From the NCBI GenBank assembly GCA_964458665.1, contig CAYWOO010000025.1, forward strand, positions 1 through 27,472: a DNA stretch of 27,472 nucleotides. The letters run 5' to 3'. The DNA comes from JANXYW01 sp964458665. GTDB taxonomy: Bacteria > Chloroflexota > Dehalococcoidia > DSTF01 > JACRBR01. This document shows positions 7,640-15,537 of this stretch, one piece after another (position 1 is the first letter of the stretch; every line of letters begins with the position of its first letter). The notes below the pieces were generated by a model. It saw only the letters and a list, made by a program, of their open reading frames with translations, made no database searches and was not told the DNA's origin. The position numbers and the translations under genes were made by a program.

Positions 7640-8917
7640 ATGAGCAGGACGAAGTTCGGCACCTTCCTCGCACCGCACCACCCGACCGGCGAGCACCCGA
7701 TGCTCCAGTTCCAGCGTGATCTCGACTTCGCGGCGCACCTCGACCGCCTTGGGTTCGATGAGTTCTGGTGCGGCGAGCATCACTCTTCCGGGTGGGAGAT
7801 GATCGGGTCGCCGGAGATGTTTCTTGCGGCCGCGGGGCAGCGCACCGAGCGGATCATGCTCGGCACGGGCGTCGTGTCGCTGCCGTACCACCACCCGTTC
7901 AATGTGGCGCAGCGCATCGTGCAGCTCGACCACATGACGAAGGGGCGCGCGATGTTCGGCTCCGGCCCGGGCGCGCTGCCATCCGACGCGCGCACGCTGG
8001 GTATCAACCCGATGGTGCAGCGCGACCGCCAGGACGAGGCGCTGGGCGTGATCATCCGGCTGCTGCGCGGCGAAGAGCGCTTCAGCTACGAAAGCGAATG
8101 GTTCACGCTGAACGACGCGCAGTTGCAGATCCTGCCGCTGCAAGAAGACATGGCGATGACCGCCGCGTCATCGATCAGCCCGTCCGGCATGCAGATCGCG
8201 GGCAAGCACGGCATCGGCGCGCTCTCGATCGCATCGACATCGTCGGAGGGACTGATGGCGCTGCCGACGCAGTGGTCGTTCGCCGAAGAGGCCGCCGCCA
8301 AGAGCGGGAAGACCGTCGACCGGAAGAACTGGCGCGTGCTGATGAGCTGGCACCTGGCCGAGTCGAAGAAGGAAGCGCGCGCCGAAGCCAAGATGGGGCT
8401 GCAGCGGTGGCACAACGAATACAACGTCGACGTGCTCGGCCGCCCTGGCGCAACGATCGTCGACGATGCTGACAAGCTGATGGACATGACGGCAGGCGGC
8501 GCGGCCGAGGGTACGGGCACCGCCGTCGTCGGCACGCCGGACGAGCTGGTCGCGGCGATCCGCAACTTGCAGGACGTGACCGGCGGCTTCGGCGTGGTGC
8601 TCGGCTTCGCGCACGATTGGGCGAACCGCGAGGCGACGCTGCGCTCGTGGGAGCTCTTCGCGCGCTTCGTCGCGCCGGAGATCAATGGCTACACGCGCGC
8701 GCAGAAGGACTCGGCGCAGTATCTGCACGACAACAAAAAGGAGCTGATGGCCGGCGCCGGCGCTGCCGTCATGGCGAAGATCGCCGCCGACCCGAAGGCT
8801 GCGGCCGCGATGGCCGTCACGATGAAGCAGATGCAGGAGCGCGCGCAGGGCGGCGAGTGGCGGCCCGGCGGCCAGCCTTCACAAGCCCCGGAGAACGCGG
8901 ACGCCAAAGGTTCCTGA
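7640..8917 (+). CDS. Luciferase-like (LLM class) flavin-dependent monooxygenase
   Basis: A 425-residue protein of the bacterial luciferase superfamily, a TIM-barrel enzyme using reduced FMN and oxygen. The start reads MSRTKFGTFLAPHHP, followed by LDRLGFDEFWCGEHH (residues 34-48), LGTGVVSLPYHHP and MFGSGPGALPSDA, all typical of the limonene/alkane monooxygenase-like branch. The last 50 or so residues (Ala/Lys/Met-rich, then Gly/Pro) are a loose tail. ATG 7640 is chosen because family similarity starts there and GGAG lies about 8 bases upstream. The same frame stays open to 7229, but that part is translated repeat DNA. The stop overlaps the ATG of a cyclase-tail remnant at 8917. The substrate is unknown. 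Together with the FAD monooxygenase it suggests oxidation of hydrophobic small molecules. Confidence 0.9.
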   Translation: MSRTKFGTFLAPHHPTGEHPMLQFQRDLDFAAHLDRLGFDEFWCGEHHSSGWEMIGSPEMFLAAAGQRTERIMLGTGVVSLPYHHPFNVAQRIVQLDHMTKGRAMFGSGPGALPSDARTLGINPMVQRDRQDEALGVIIRLLRGEERFSYESEWFTLNDAQLQILPLQEDMAMTAASSISPSGMQIAGKHGIGALSIASTSSEGLMALPTQWSFAEEAAAKSGKTVDRKNWRVLMSWHLAESKKEARAEAKMGLQRWHNEYNVDVLGRPGATIVDDADKLMDMTAGGAAEGTGTAVVGTPDELVAAIRNLQDVTGGFGVVLGFAHDWANREATLRSWELFARFVAPEINGYTRAQKDSAQYLHDNKKELMAGAGAAVMAKIAADPKAAAAMAVTMKQMQERAQGGEWRPGGQPSQAPENADAKGS

Positions 8918-8979
8918 TGTATGATCGCCCGGACGACGGCGATGCCGTCCGGATGTACGAAGTGCACTGGGAGCCCTGA
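8917..8979 (+). pseudogene. Orphan C-terminal tail of a class III cyclase
   Basis: The 20 codons read MYDRPDDGDAVRMYEVHWEP and stop. The part DAVRMYEVHW matches the last residues of every cyclase in the array (for example DDAVRLYDVRW at the end of the gene finishing at 10418 and DEPMRLYEVRW at 520-537). The stop TGA overlaps the start ATG of the next cyclase exactly as between intact array members. I read it as the remaining 3' end of an array gene whose body was deleted or replaced by the monooxygenase segment. It could still be translated as a coupling peptide. Confidence 0.75.
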
Positions 8980-10418
8980 TGGAACCACGGATCGAATACG
9001 CGCGGGCAGAAGACGGGGCCAGCATCGCCTGCACGGCGATCGGGCAGGGGCCTGCGATCGTCCAGGCCGGGGGTTACAGCGGTGATCTGACCGGCTACAT
9101 GCACGCTACCCTCCCGTTGGTAGACCAGTTGGTCGCAGCCGGGCACCGAGTCATCCTCTATGACCAGCGGGGTACCGGGGCGTCCGATCGTGACTTCGGG
9201 CGCAGCACCCCCGACACGCGCCTCTCCGATCTGGAGAGCGTGATTGACCGGATGGTAGACGGGCCGTTTGCGCTGATCGGAAGGATTCACTCCGGGCCGC
9301 TTGCCATCGCGTATGCCGCACGGCACCAGGACAGAGTCACCCACCTCGTGGGCGTGGATGGCTACGTCCGTGGCTTGGACTACTACACCGCCACGCCCTA
9401 TACACGGGCCGTGCGAGTGATGGCGGGGATCGCCGAGGACGACTGGGAGTTCTTTACCCTGGCGCTCGCGAACTTCGCGGTCGGCTTTCGCGACGCGGAG
9501 CGGGCGGCGACGCTCGCGGCGGCGTTCAAGTCAGGAATGACGCCACAGGGCTACATGCATAGCGTCGAATCTGCCGAATCGGTCGATGTGAGCGCGCTGC
9601 TGCCGCTGATCTCCGTGCCGACCCTGGCGATCCATGACCGGACGGCCGTGCTTTCGGATCCACGGGCCGCACGCTCAATCGCGTCCGGCATCGCGGGCGC
9701 CCAATCAATGCTCGTCCGCGGCACTCGGGAGGTCGGCGAAGCAATCATCGAGTTCATTGCGGCCAATCCCACGACCTCTGCGGGCGTCACCGAGGCCCGC
9801 GTCCAGACCGGCGTACGCACCATCCTGTTCACCGACATCGTCGGCCATACCGAGATGATGCAGCGGCTCGGCGACGCGAAGGGCCGCGATGTGCTCCGCG
9901 AGCACGAGCGGATCACGCGTGAGACGCTGAAGGCGCACGGTGGCGCGGAAGTGAAGACGATGGGCGACGGGTTCATGGCGTCGTTCGGGTCGGTGACGTC
10001 GGCGATGGAGTGTGCGATCGCGCTCCAGCGGGCGTTCGCGACGCCCCTCTCCCCGGCCTCCGGCCGACCCTCTCCCACTGGGGGAGAGGGACGTGGGCCC
10101 CTCTCCCCGGCCTTCGGCCGACCCTCTCCCACTGGGGGAGAGGGTGGTGAGCGCATTGGTGTTCGGATTGGGTTGAATGCTGGGGAGCCGATCGAGGAGG
10201 ACGGGGATCTGTTTGGGGCTACGGTGATCCTTGCTTCGCGGATTGCGTCGAAAGCTGGTGCGGGGGAGATCCTCATTCCGGAGCCGGTGCGGCATCTGCT
10301 GTCGGGCAAGAGCTACGTGTACACCGATCGCGGCGAGCACGCGATGAAAGGCTTCGACGACGCGGTGCGGCTGTACGACGTGCGGTGGCGGCTTTCGGTG
10401 GCCGACCGGGACGAGTAG
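8979..10418 (+). CDS. Alpha/beta-hydrolase-fold sensor fused to class III cyclase, with in-frame repeat insert
   Basis: A 479-residue member of the array. The hydrolase-like domain (1-265) keeps the fold signature ILYDQRGTGASDRD (59-72). Its elbow LIGRIHSGP (99-107) has Ile103 at the nucleophile position, and no acid/base partner is seen after PTLAIHDRT. The cyclase domain (276-475) has metal Asp286 (LFTDIVGHT), Lys326, metal Asp330, base-selecting Asp410 and Arg421, while Ile417 replaces the usual Asn. Between ALQRAF and VRIGLNAGEP two palindromic repeats are translated as two PLSPAxGRPSPTGGEG blocks (about residues 355-390). The same site in the 1-540 gene also carries repeats. Start and stop overlap with the upstream tail remnant (TGATG). 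The product is probably still functional, because the insert is in a surface loop and keeps frame. Confidence 0.9.
   Translation: MEPRIEYARAEDGASIACTAIGQGPAIVQAGGYSGDLTGYMHATLPLVDQLVAAGHRVILYDQRGTGASDRDFGRSTPDTRLSDLESVIDRMVDGPFALIGRIHSGPLAIAYAARHQDRVTHLVGVDGYVRGLDYYTATPYTRAVRVMAGIAEDDWEFFTLALANFAVGFRDAERAATLAAAFKSGMTPQGYMHSVESAESVDVSALLPLISVPTLAIHDRTAVLSDPRAARSIASGIAGAQSMLVRGTREVGEAIIEFIAANPTTSAGVTEARVQTGVRTILFTDIVGHTEMMQRLGDAKGRDVLREHERITRETLKAHGGAEVKTMGDGFMASFGSVTSAMECAIALQRAFATPLSPASGRPSPTGGEGRGPLSPAFGRPSPTGGEGGERIGVRIGLNAGEPIEEDGDLFGATVILASRIASKAGAGEILIPEPVRHLLSGKSYVYTDRGEHAMKGFDDAVRLYDVRWRLSVADRDE
10044..10144. repeat. Two near-identical palindromic repeats inside a cyclase gene
   Basis: Units at 10044-10090 and 10098-10144 each read CCCCTCTCCCCGGCCT(T/C)CGG, then a CCCTCTCCCACTGGGGGAGAGGG hairpin. 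They differ at one base in the GGCCTTCGGCC hairpin. The 54-bp period is a multiple of three, so frame is kept. They match the unit at 174-220 almost exactly. Confidence 0.9.
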
Positions 10419-10464
10419 ATTGACCGGACAATCACTTGCATATCCGCAACGGGAGGGTACGCCC

Positions 10465-11562
10465 ATGCGCACATTCGCAACGAACCCACGAGAACTCACC
10501 GACGAGTGGCTGACGGACGTGCTCCGGACGAGTGGCGCGATCACGAACGCGAGCGTCACGTCGCACGCGACGAAGATCATTGGTGAAGGCGTTGGCTTTA
10601 TGGGCGAACTCGGTCGCGTGACGTTGCAGTACGACAAGCCGGAGCCGGGCGCACCCGCCGTTGTGATCGCGAAGTTCCCCGCGGCGGCGCAGGAGAACCG
10701 AGAAGTGGCGATGTACTTCCACTTCTACGAGCGTGAAGTCGGCTTCTACCAGCATGTTGCGGAACAAGTGCAACTGCGCGTACCGAAATGCTACTTCAGT
10801 GCGTTCGAGCCGGAGAACGGCGACTACGTGCTGCTGCTCGAGGATCTCGCTCCGGCGGTGGTCGGCGATCAGGTTGCGGGCTGTTCGGTCGGACGCGCGC
10901 GTCTCGCTGTGCGGGAACTCGCGCGCTTCCAGGCGAAGTGGTGGAAGAGCCCGGATCTCGATGCGCTGGATTGGATGCCGAAGACCAACGTCGAGTGGCA
11001 GGTCGCCGCCGTGGAGCAGGGCTACGCGGAGGGTCTGGAGCCGTTCTGCGAGTTCGCGGCCGCGTATCTGACGCCGGAAATGCGCGATGTCGCCAAGCGC
11101 TTCGGGAAAAGCATCCGCCCGGCCATGAATAACATCGCCGACGACATGCCAGCGACGATGGTGCACGGCGACTACCGTCTCGACAACATGTTCTTCGCAT
11201 CGCCGCAGGGCGGCCCCGAATTCGCCGTCATCGACTGGCAGATCGCGAACCGCGGCGGCGGCGTGTTCGATGTCGCGTACTTCGTCACGGGGACGTTGAC
11301 GCCGGAAGAACGCAAGTCGCGCGAGCATGAGATCGTGAAGCTGTATCACGACACGCTCGTCGAGAACGGGGTCGCCGGCTACAGCTTCGACCAATGCTGG
11401 CAGGACTACCGCCTCTCGACGTTGTTTCTCCTCCCCTACTCGGTGATCGGCGCCGGCTCTCTCGATCTGTCGAACGAGCGCGGCCTAGAACTCTTCAAGA
11501 AGATCACAAGCGGCACGCTGGCGGCGATCAGCGACCTCAAGTCGTACGAGCTGATGGACTAG
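10465..11562 (+). CDS. APH/ecdysteroid-kinase-like phosphotransferase
   Basis: A 365-residue protein of the aminoglycoside phosphotransferase/choline kinase superfamily, which transfers the gamma-phosphate of ATP to small hydroxylated molecules. Brenner's motif HGDYRLDN is at residues 234-241 (catalytic Asp236), and the metal-binding Asp is in VIDWQ (Asp257). The N-lobe has IAKFPAAAQENR and YEREVGFYQ, typical of the DUF1679/ecdysteroid-kinase-like branch and of proteins that act next to acyl-CoA dehydrogenases. ATG 10465 is preferred because GGGAGGG stands 7 bases upstream; an upstream TTG at 10420 has no such site. It begins 46 bases after the cyclase array and may be co-transcribed. The substrate is unknown, and an antibiotic-resistance role is not indicated. 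Confidence 0.85.
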   Translation: MRTFATNPRELTDEWLTDVLRTSGAITNASVTSHATKIIGEGVGFMGELGRVTLQYDKPEPGAPAVVIAKFPAAAQENREVAMYFHFYEREVGFYQHVAEQVQLRVPKCYFSAFEPENGDYVLLLEDLAPAVVGDQVAGCSVGRARLAVRELARFQAKWWKSPDLDALDWMPKTNVEWQVAAVEQGYAEGLEPFCEFAAAYLTPEMRDVAKRFGKSIRPAMNNIADDMPATMVHGDYRLDNMFFASPQGGPEFAVIDWQIANRGGGVFDVAYFVTGTLTPEERKSREHEIVKLYHDTLVENGVAGYSFDQCWQDYRLSTLFLLPYSVIGAGSLDLSNERGLELFKKITSGTLAAISDLKSYELMD

Positions 11563-12088
11563 GCGCGGGCGGTGCCTGCGCCGGAGCATTTGAGCCCGCA
11601 GCGGGCGGACACACAGGTCCGCCCCTACAAAGGCGGGATGCGACGAGGAGCGGTGCGCGCGCCGGAGCATTTGAGCCCGCACGGGCGGACACACAGGTCC
11701 GCCCTTACAACGGTACATTGTCGCCGCACGCGGGGGCCGGTGGCTCGGCGCGAGGCTGTACTGCGTCGGTCCGGCTTTGCCGGACGCACAGCCGGGGACG
11801 GCTATGCCACCACGTTCTCATCGCTTCCGACTGGACATCTCACACGCGGGTGGAGGGCGCGGGACGGGGCGCGTACTGCGTCGGTCCGGCTTTGCCGGAC
11901 ACACAGCCGAGGGCGGCTATGCTACACGCCGCGGTGCGCGCTGCGGAGCATTTGAGCCCGCACGGGCGGACACACAGGTCCGCCCCTACAGCGATACGAG
12001 TCATCACAAAGGTCGCACCTTCGTGCTCTTCGTGCCCTTCGTGGCTAGAATCCTCAGCGACTCATCGCAATTCACGAGGCCAACGACG
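11563..12088. repeat. Repeat-filled spacer (two repeat families)
   Basis: The 526-bp spacer has no gene. It holds three GGGCGGAC-ACACAG-GTCCGCCC hairpins followed by CTTAC or CCTAC (11603, 11683, 11964), each preceded by GGAGCATTTGAGCCCGC. It also holds two copies of a TGCGTCGGTCCGGCTTTGCC element with a CCGG hairpin and CAGCCG tail (about 11760 and 11878). Near 12014-12046 is a GCACCTTCGTGCTCTTCGTG stretch with a nine-base rhythm, resembling a widespread interspersed element. Open frames through it are composed of these repeats and are not accepted as genes. Confidence 0.75.
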
Positions 12089-12961
12089 ATGCGCTCCTCC
12101 ACCACACTCCGCCGCATGCTCGAAGGTTCGGAGATCGTCGTGCTGCCGGGGGCGTACGACGCGCTGTCGGCGCGGCTGGCGGAGCGCGCGGGGTTCGCGG
12201 CGATGTTCACGACGGGGTTCGGGTTTAGCGCGGCCACGCTCGGCCAGCCGGACTTCGGGCTGCTGACGATGTCTGAGACGATGGACCGCGTGCGGCACAT
12301 CGTCGATGCCGTGACCGTGCCCGTCGTGGCCGATATGGATACCGGCTACGGCAACCCGCTGAACACGCGCCGCACCGTGCGCGAGTGCGTGACGGCCGGC
12401 GCGGCGGGCATCATCCTCGAAGATCAGCAGTGGCCCAAGAAGTGCGGCCACTTCGAGGGCAAGAAGGTGATCCCGGCAGAGGATCACGTCGCCAAGCTGC
12501 GCGCCGCGGTCGATGCGCGCGGCGACGACGACCTCGTGATCATCGCCCGCACCGACGCCCGCGCGCCGCTCGGTCTCGACGAGGCGATCCGCCGCGGCCA
12601 GCTGTATCGCGATGCCGGCGCGGATGTCGTATTCGTTGAAGCGCCGCAGAGTCTCGACGAATTGCGTGCGGTGAAGGCCGCGATCCCGGACACGCCGCTG
12701 TTCGCCAACATGGTTGAAGGCGGCAAGACGCCGCTGCTTTCGCACAGCGAGCTACAGGACCTCGGGTACAAGATGGTGGTGTTCCCGCTCAGCGCACTGT
12801 TCGCCGCAACGAAGGCGATCAAGGAGGTGTACGCGGAGCTGTTCGCGAAGAAGACAACCGCCGGCATCGTCGATCGCCTGACTGGCTTCCGCGAATTCGA
12901 ACAGATTGTCGGCGTGCCGGAGCTGCGGGAGCTGGAAGAGCGCTACGGCGTCGCGGACTGA
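12089..12961 (+). CDS. Isocitrate lyase/PEP mutase family lyase
   Basis: A 290-residue TIM-barrel enzyme of the isocitrate lyase/PEP mutase superfamily. Metal-binding residues lie in DMDTGYGN (82-89) and in EDQ (111-113). The loop motif KKCGH (117-121, Cys119) is the lyase-type active-site signature, so cleavage of a C-C bond in a 2-methylisocitrate or 2,3-dialkylmalate-like acid is more likely than phosphonate chemistry. ARTDAR follows at about residue 151. Length is right for PrpB-like lyases, but PrpB neighbours (citrate synthase, dehydratase) are absent, so the substrate stays open. ATG 12089 has GAGG 9 bases upstream and places the conserved RRMLEGSEIVVLPGAYDALS at the N-terminus. The frame upstream is repeat DNA. 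Confidence 0.88.
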   Translation: MRSSTTLRRMLEGSEIVVLPGAYDALSARLAERAGFAAMFTTGFGFSAATLGQPDFGLLTMSETMDRVRHIVDAVTVPVVADMDTGYGNPLNTRRTVRECVTAGAAGIILEDQQWPKKCGHFEGKKVIPAEDHVAKLRAAVDARGDDDLVIIARTDARAPLGLDEAIRRGQLYRDAGADVVFVEAPQSLDELRAVKAAIPDTPLFANMVEGGKTPLLSHSELQDLGYKMVVFPLSALFAATKAIKEVYAELFAKKTTAGIVDRLTGFREFEQIVGVPELRELEERYGVAD

Positions 12962-13051
12962 ACCACAGGGAGGCACAGAGACACAGAGGATCAAGTTGAA
13001 ACAAGTCGGAGCGTGCGCGCGCAGAGTGTTCGAAGCGCGCGGGAGGATGAC
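12962..13051. repeat. Short CACAGAG-type interspersed repeat
   Basis: Directly after the lyase stop comes AACCACAGGGAGGCACAGAG followed by ACACAGAGGATC, a short element with an 8-10 base rhythm of CACAGAG. Similar strings are common in unrelated bacterial genomes. A comparable AACCGCAGATGGCGCAGATT is at 16140. The remaining bases carry the GGGAGGA ribosome-binding site (13041) of the next gene. Confidence 0.5.
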
Positions 13052-13918
13052 ATGCCCATCGCGCGGCTGAACAGCATCGACATCAACTACGAAGTGCACG
13101 GCGCCGGCACGCCCCTCGTGCTCACGCATGGCTACAGCGCCAGTATCGACATGTGGCGCGAGCAGGTTGCGCCGTTCTCGGCGAAGTATCAGCTCGTGAT
13201 CTACGACAGCCGCGGCCACGGCAAGACGACGGCACCGGCTAAGATGAATGCGTACGGCCTCGCGCGCGAGTACGTCGCCGACAAGCTAGCGCTCATGGAT
13301 CACCTGGGCATCGAGAAGGCGTACGTCGGCGGCCTGTCGATGGGCGGCATGATCGCGCAGGAGTTCGCGCTGCAGCACCCGGACCGCGTGAGGGCGCTGC
13401 TGCTGTTCGACACCGGCCCGGGCATGGGCACCATGGCGCAGGACGCATCGCGCATGGCGCAGTTCACGAAGATGCGCGAGATGATGCAAACGCTTGCCCG
13501 CACAAAGGGCATGTCGGCGATCATCGACGGCATGCGCAACAGCCCGATGGCGTTCCGGCCGCCCGGCGGCACGGCGGCAATCCCGGACGCGGCGCGGACG
13601 CACATCGAGAACATGAAGCAGATGAGCGTCGAGGGCTACCTCGGCGGCAGCAAAGCGATGCAGGACTGGGCCGGATCTCTCGACCGCCTGCACGAGATCA
13701 CCGTGCCGACGCTGGTGCTCGTCGGCGAGCAGGATCATCTGCTCGCAGCCAGCCGCGCGATCCACAGCAAGATCGCCAACAGCCGCTTCGTGCTGCTGCG
13801 CAACAGCGGTCACGGCACAAACATCTGGCGCGCCGACGCATTCGCCGCCGAGACACTCGACTTCCTCGCTGCGGTTGATGCCGGTCAGCCCATCGATGGC
13901 GACTTCGTCGTGCCCTGA
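13052..13918 (+). CDS. Alpha/beta-fold hydrolase with intact catalytic triad
   Basis: A 288-residue stand-alone hydrolase. It has the oxyanion HG (26-27), strand motif VIYDSRGHGKT (49-59) and nucleophile elbow GGLSMGG (93-99, Ser96). The likely acid is Asp228 (VLVGEQDH) and the base is His254 (NSGHGTN). The set resembles 3-oxoadipate enol-lactonase or epoxide-hydrolase-like enzymes, but substrate cannot be assigned. ATG 13052 follows GGGAGGA at 13041-13047. It is a useful internal control: the same fold in the cyclase fusions lacks all three catalytic residues, whereas here they are all present. A short gap separates it from the lyase, so the two may be co-expressed in catabolism of an organic acid or ester. 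Confidence 0.9.
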   Translation: MPIARLNSIDINYEVHGAGTPLVLTHGYSASIDMWREQVAPFSAKYQLVIYDSRGHGKTTAPAKMNAYGLAREYVADKLALMDHLGIEKAYVGGLSMGGMIAQEFALQHPDRVRALLLFDTGPGMGTMAQDASRMAQFTKMREMMQTLARTKGMSAIIDGMRNSPMAFRPPGGTAAIPDAARTHIENMKQMSVEGYLGGSKAMQDWAGSLDRLHEITVPTLVLVGEQDHLLAASRAIHSKIANSRFVLLRNSGHGTNIWRADAFAAETLDFLAAVDAGQPIDGDFVVP

Positions 13919-14003
13919 ACGTCTCGCCGTGTTTGCGGCGACCGAACGACCGTGATAGCGTGGCGACGCCCTCTAGCGCCGTGTTCATGATTGCGGACGT
14001 GAT

Positions 14004-15530
14004 ATGCCCGACCCTCTTCTCATAGCGAAATGCGATCACGACATCGTGCTGCTGCCGAACATGGCGAACCGCCACGGCCTCATCGCGGGCGCTACGGGCA
14101 CCGGCAAGACCGTGACGCTGCAGGTGATCGCTGAGGGCCTGAGCAAGATCGGGGTGCCCGTATTCATGGCCGACGTGAAGGGCGACCTCTCCGGCATCAG
14201 CCAGCCGGGCTCCGCCACGCCGCGCGTCGCCCAGCGGCTGGAGCAGCTTTCGCTCATCGACTATCCGTTCGCCGGCTGCCCCGTCGTCTTCTGGGACATG
14301 CTGGGCAATGGCGGCCACCCCATCCGCACGACTGTCTCCGAAATGGGACCGCTGCTGCTGGCGCGCATGCTCAACCTCAACGACACGCAGCAAGGCGTGC
14401 TGCAGATCGTCTTCAAGATCGCCGACGACAACGGGATGCTGCTGCTGGACCTGAAAGATCTGCGCGCGATCTTGCAGTATGCGGGCGATAACGCGGCGGA
14501 CTTCAAGACGCAGTACGGCAACGTGTCGGCCGCCAGCGTCGGCGCCATCCAGCGCGGCCTGCTCGGGCTTGAGTCGCAGGGCGGCGAGAAGCTTTTCGGC
14601 GAACCCGCGCTCGACATCAACGATCTGATCCAAACCGATGCGAACGGCCACGGCGTGATCAACATTCTCGTCGCCGACAAGCTGATGCAGATGCCGCAGA
14701 CGTACGCGACACTGCTGCTCAGTATTCTCTCGGGCCTCTACGAAGAGCTGCCCGAGATCGGCGATCCCGACAAGCCGAAGCTCGTCTTCTTCTTCGACGA
14801 GGCGCATCTGCTGTTCGACGACGCGCCAAAGCCGCTGCTCGACAAGATCGAGCAAGTCGTGCGGCTCGTGCGCTCGAAGGGCGTCGGTGTCTACTTCGTC
14901 AGCCAGAATCCGCTCGATATCCCGGACGAGGTGCTCGGCCAGCTCGGCAATCGCGTGCAGCATGCGCTGCGCGCATTCACACCGCGCGATCAGAAAGCCG
15001 TGAGGGCCGCGGCGCAAACGTTCCGCGTCAATCCGAAGGTCGATGTTGAGACCGTGATCACGGAACTCGGCGTCGGCGAAGCACTCGTATCGACGCTGGA
15101 GGATAAGGGTACGCCGTCGATCGTCGAGCGCGCGTTCGTCGTGCCGCCGCACAGCCAGATCGGGCCGATCACGCCCGAACAGCGGAGGGCGATCATCACC
15201 GGCTCCGTGCTGTTCGGTCACTACGAGAACGCGATCGACCGCGACTCGGCGTACGAGATGCTGACTGTGCGGGCGAAGCAACGAGCGCAGGAAGCGGCGG
15301 AGGTCGCCGAACAAAGAGAGCTGGACAAGCACGCCGCTGATCTCGATAAGGAACAGGCGCGCGCCGAGAAAGAAGCAGCGCGGGCGCAACGAGCCGCGCG
15401 TCCGCGCAGCCGGCAGAGCGACAACCTGGCCGAGGCAGTCCTGAAGAGCACCGCTCGTTCCGCCGGAAGCCAGCTCGGGCGGCAGATCACCCGCGGCATC
15501 CTCGGAAGCCTGTTCGGCGGGCGGAAGTGA
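14004..15530 (+). CDS. HerA-like ATPase of the DUF853 (YjgR) family
   Basis: A 508-residue P-loop ATPase. It has Walker A GATGTGKT at residues 29-36, then VPVFMADVKGDLSGI, and Walker B with Glu in FFFDEAHLLF (262-271). VYFVSQNPLDIPDEVLGQLG follows. Residues 415-470 are a charged Glu/Arg/Lys/Ala coiled-coil-like segment. The end SQLGRQITRGILGSLFGG is the characteristic Gly-rich tail of this family. Proteins of this type resemble the HerA/FtsK motor, but the cellular role of DUF853 is not established. It starts at ATG 14004 after an 85-base gap and is followed closely by a thioesterase. There is no NurA-like nuclease beside it, so it is not the archaeal-type HerA-NurA pair. Confidence 0.9.
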   Translation: MPDPLLIAKCDHDIVLLPNMANRHGLIAGATGTGKTVTLQVIAEGLSKIGVPVFMADVKGDLSGISQPGSATPRVAQRLEQLSLIDYPFAGCPVVFWDMLGNGGHPIRTTVSEMGPLLLARMLNLNDTQQGVLQIVFKIADDNGMLLLDLKDLRAILQYAGDNAADFKTQYGNVSAASVGAIQRGLLGLESQGGEKLFGEPALDINDLIQTDANGHGVINILVADKLMQMPQTYATLLLSILSGLYEELPEIGDPDKPKLVFFFDEAHLLFDDAPKPLLDKIEQVVRLVRSKGVGVYFVSQNPLDIPDEVLGQLGNRVQHALRAFTPRDQKAVRAAAQTFRVNPKVDVETVITELGVGEALVSTLEDKGTPSIVERAFVVPPHSQIGPITPEQRRAIITGSVLFGHYENAIDRDSAYEMLTVRAKQRAQEAAEVAEQRELDKHAADLDKEQARAEKEAARAQRAARPRSRQSDNLAEAVLKSTARSAGSQLGRQITRGILGSLFGGRK

Positions 15531-15537
15531 TCGTCCT

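Noticed and set aside
11777..12088. Extended start of the isocitrate lyase-family gene
   Set aside because: The upstream residues come from repeat elements. ATG 12089 has a good ribosome-binding site and family alignment.
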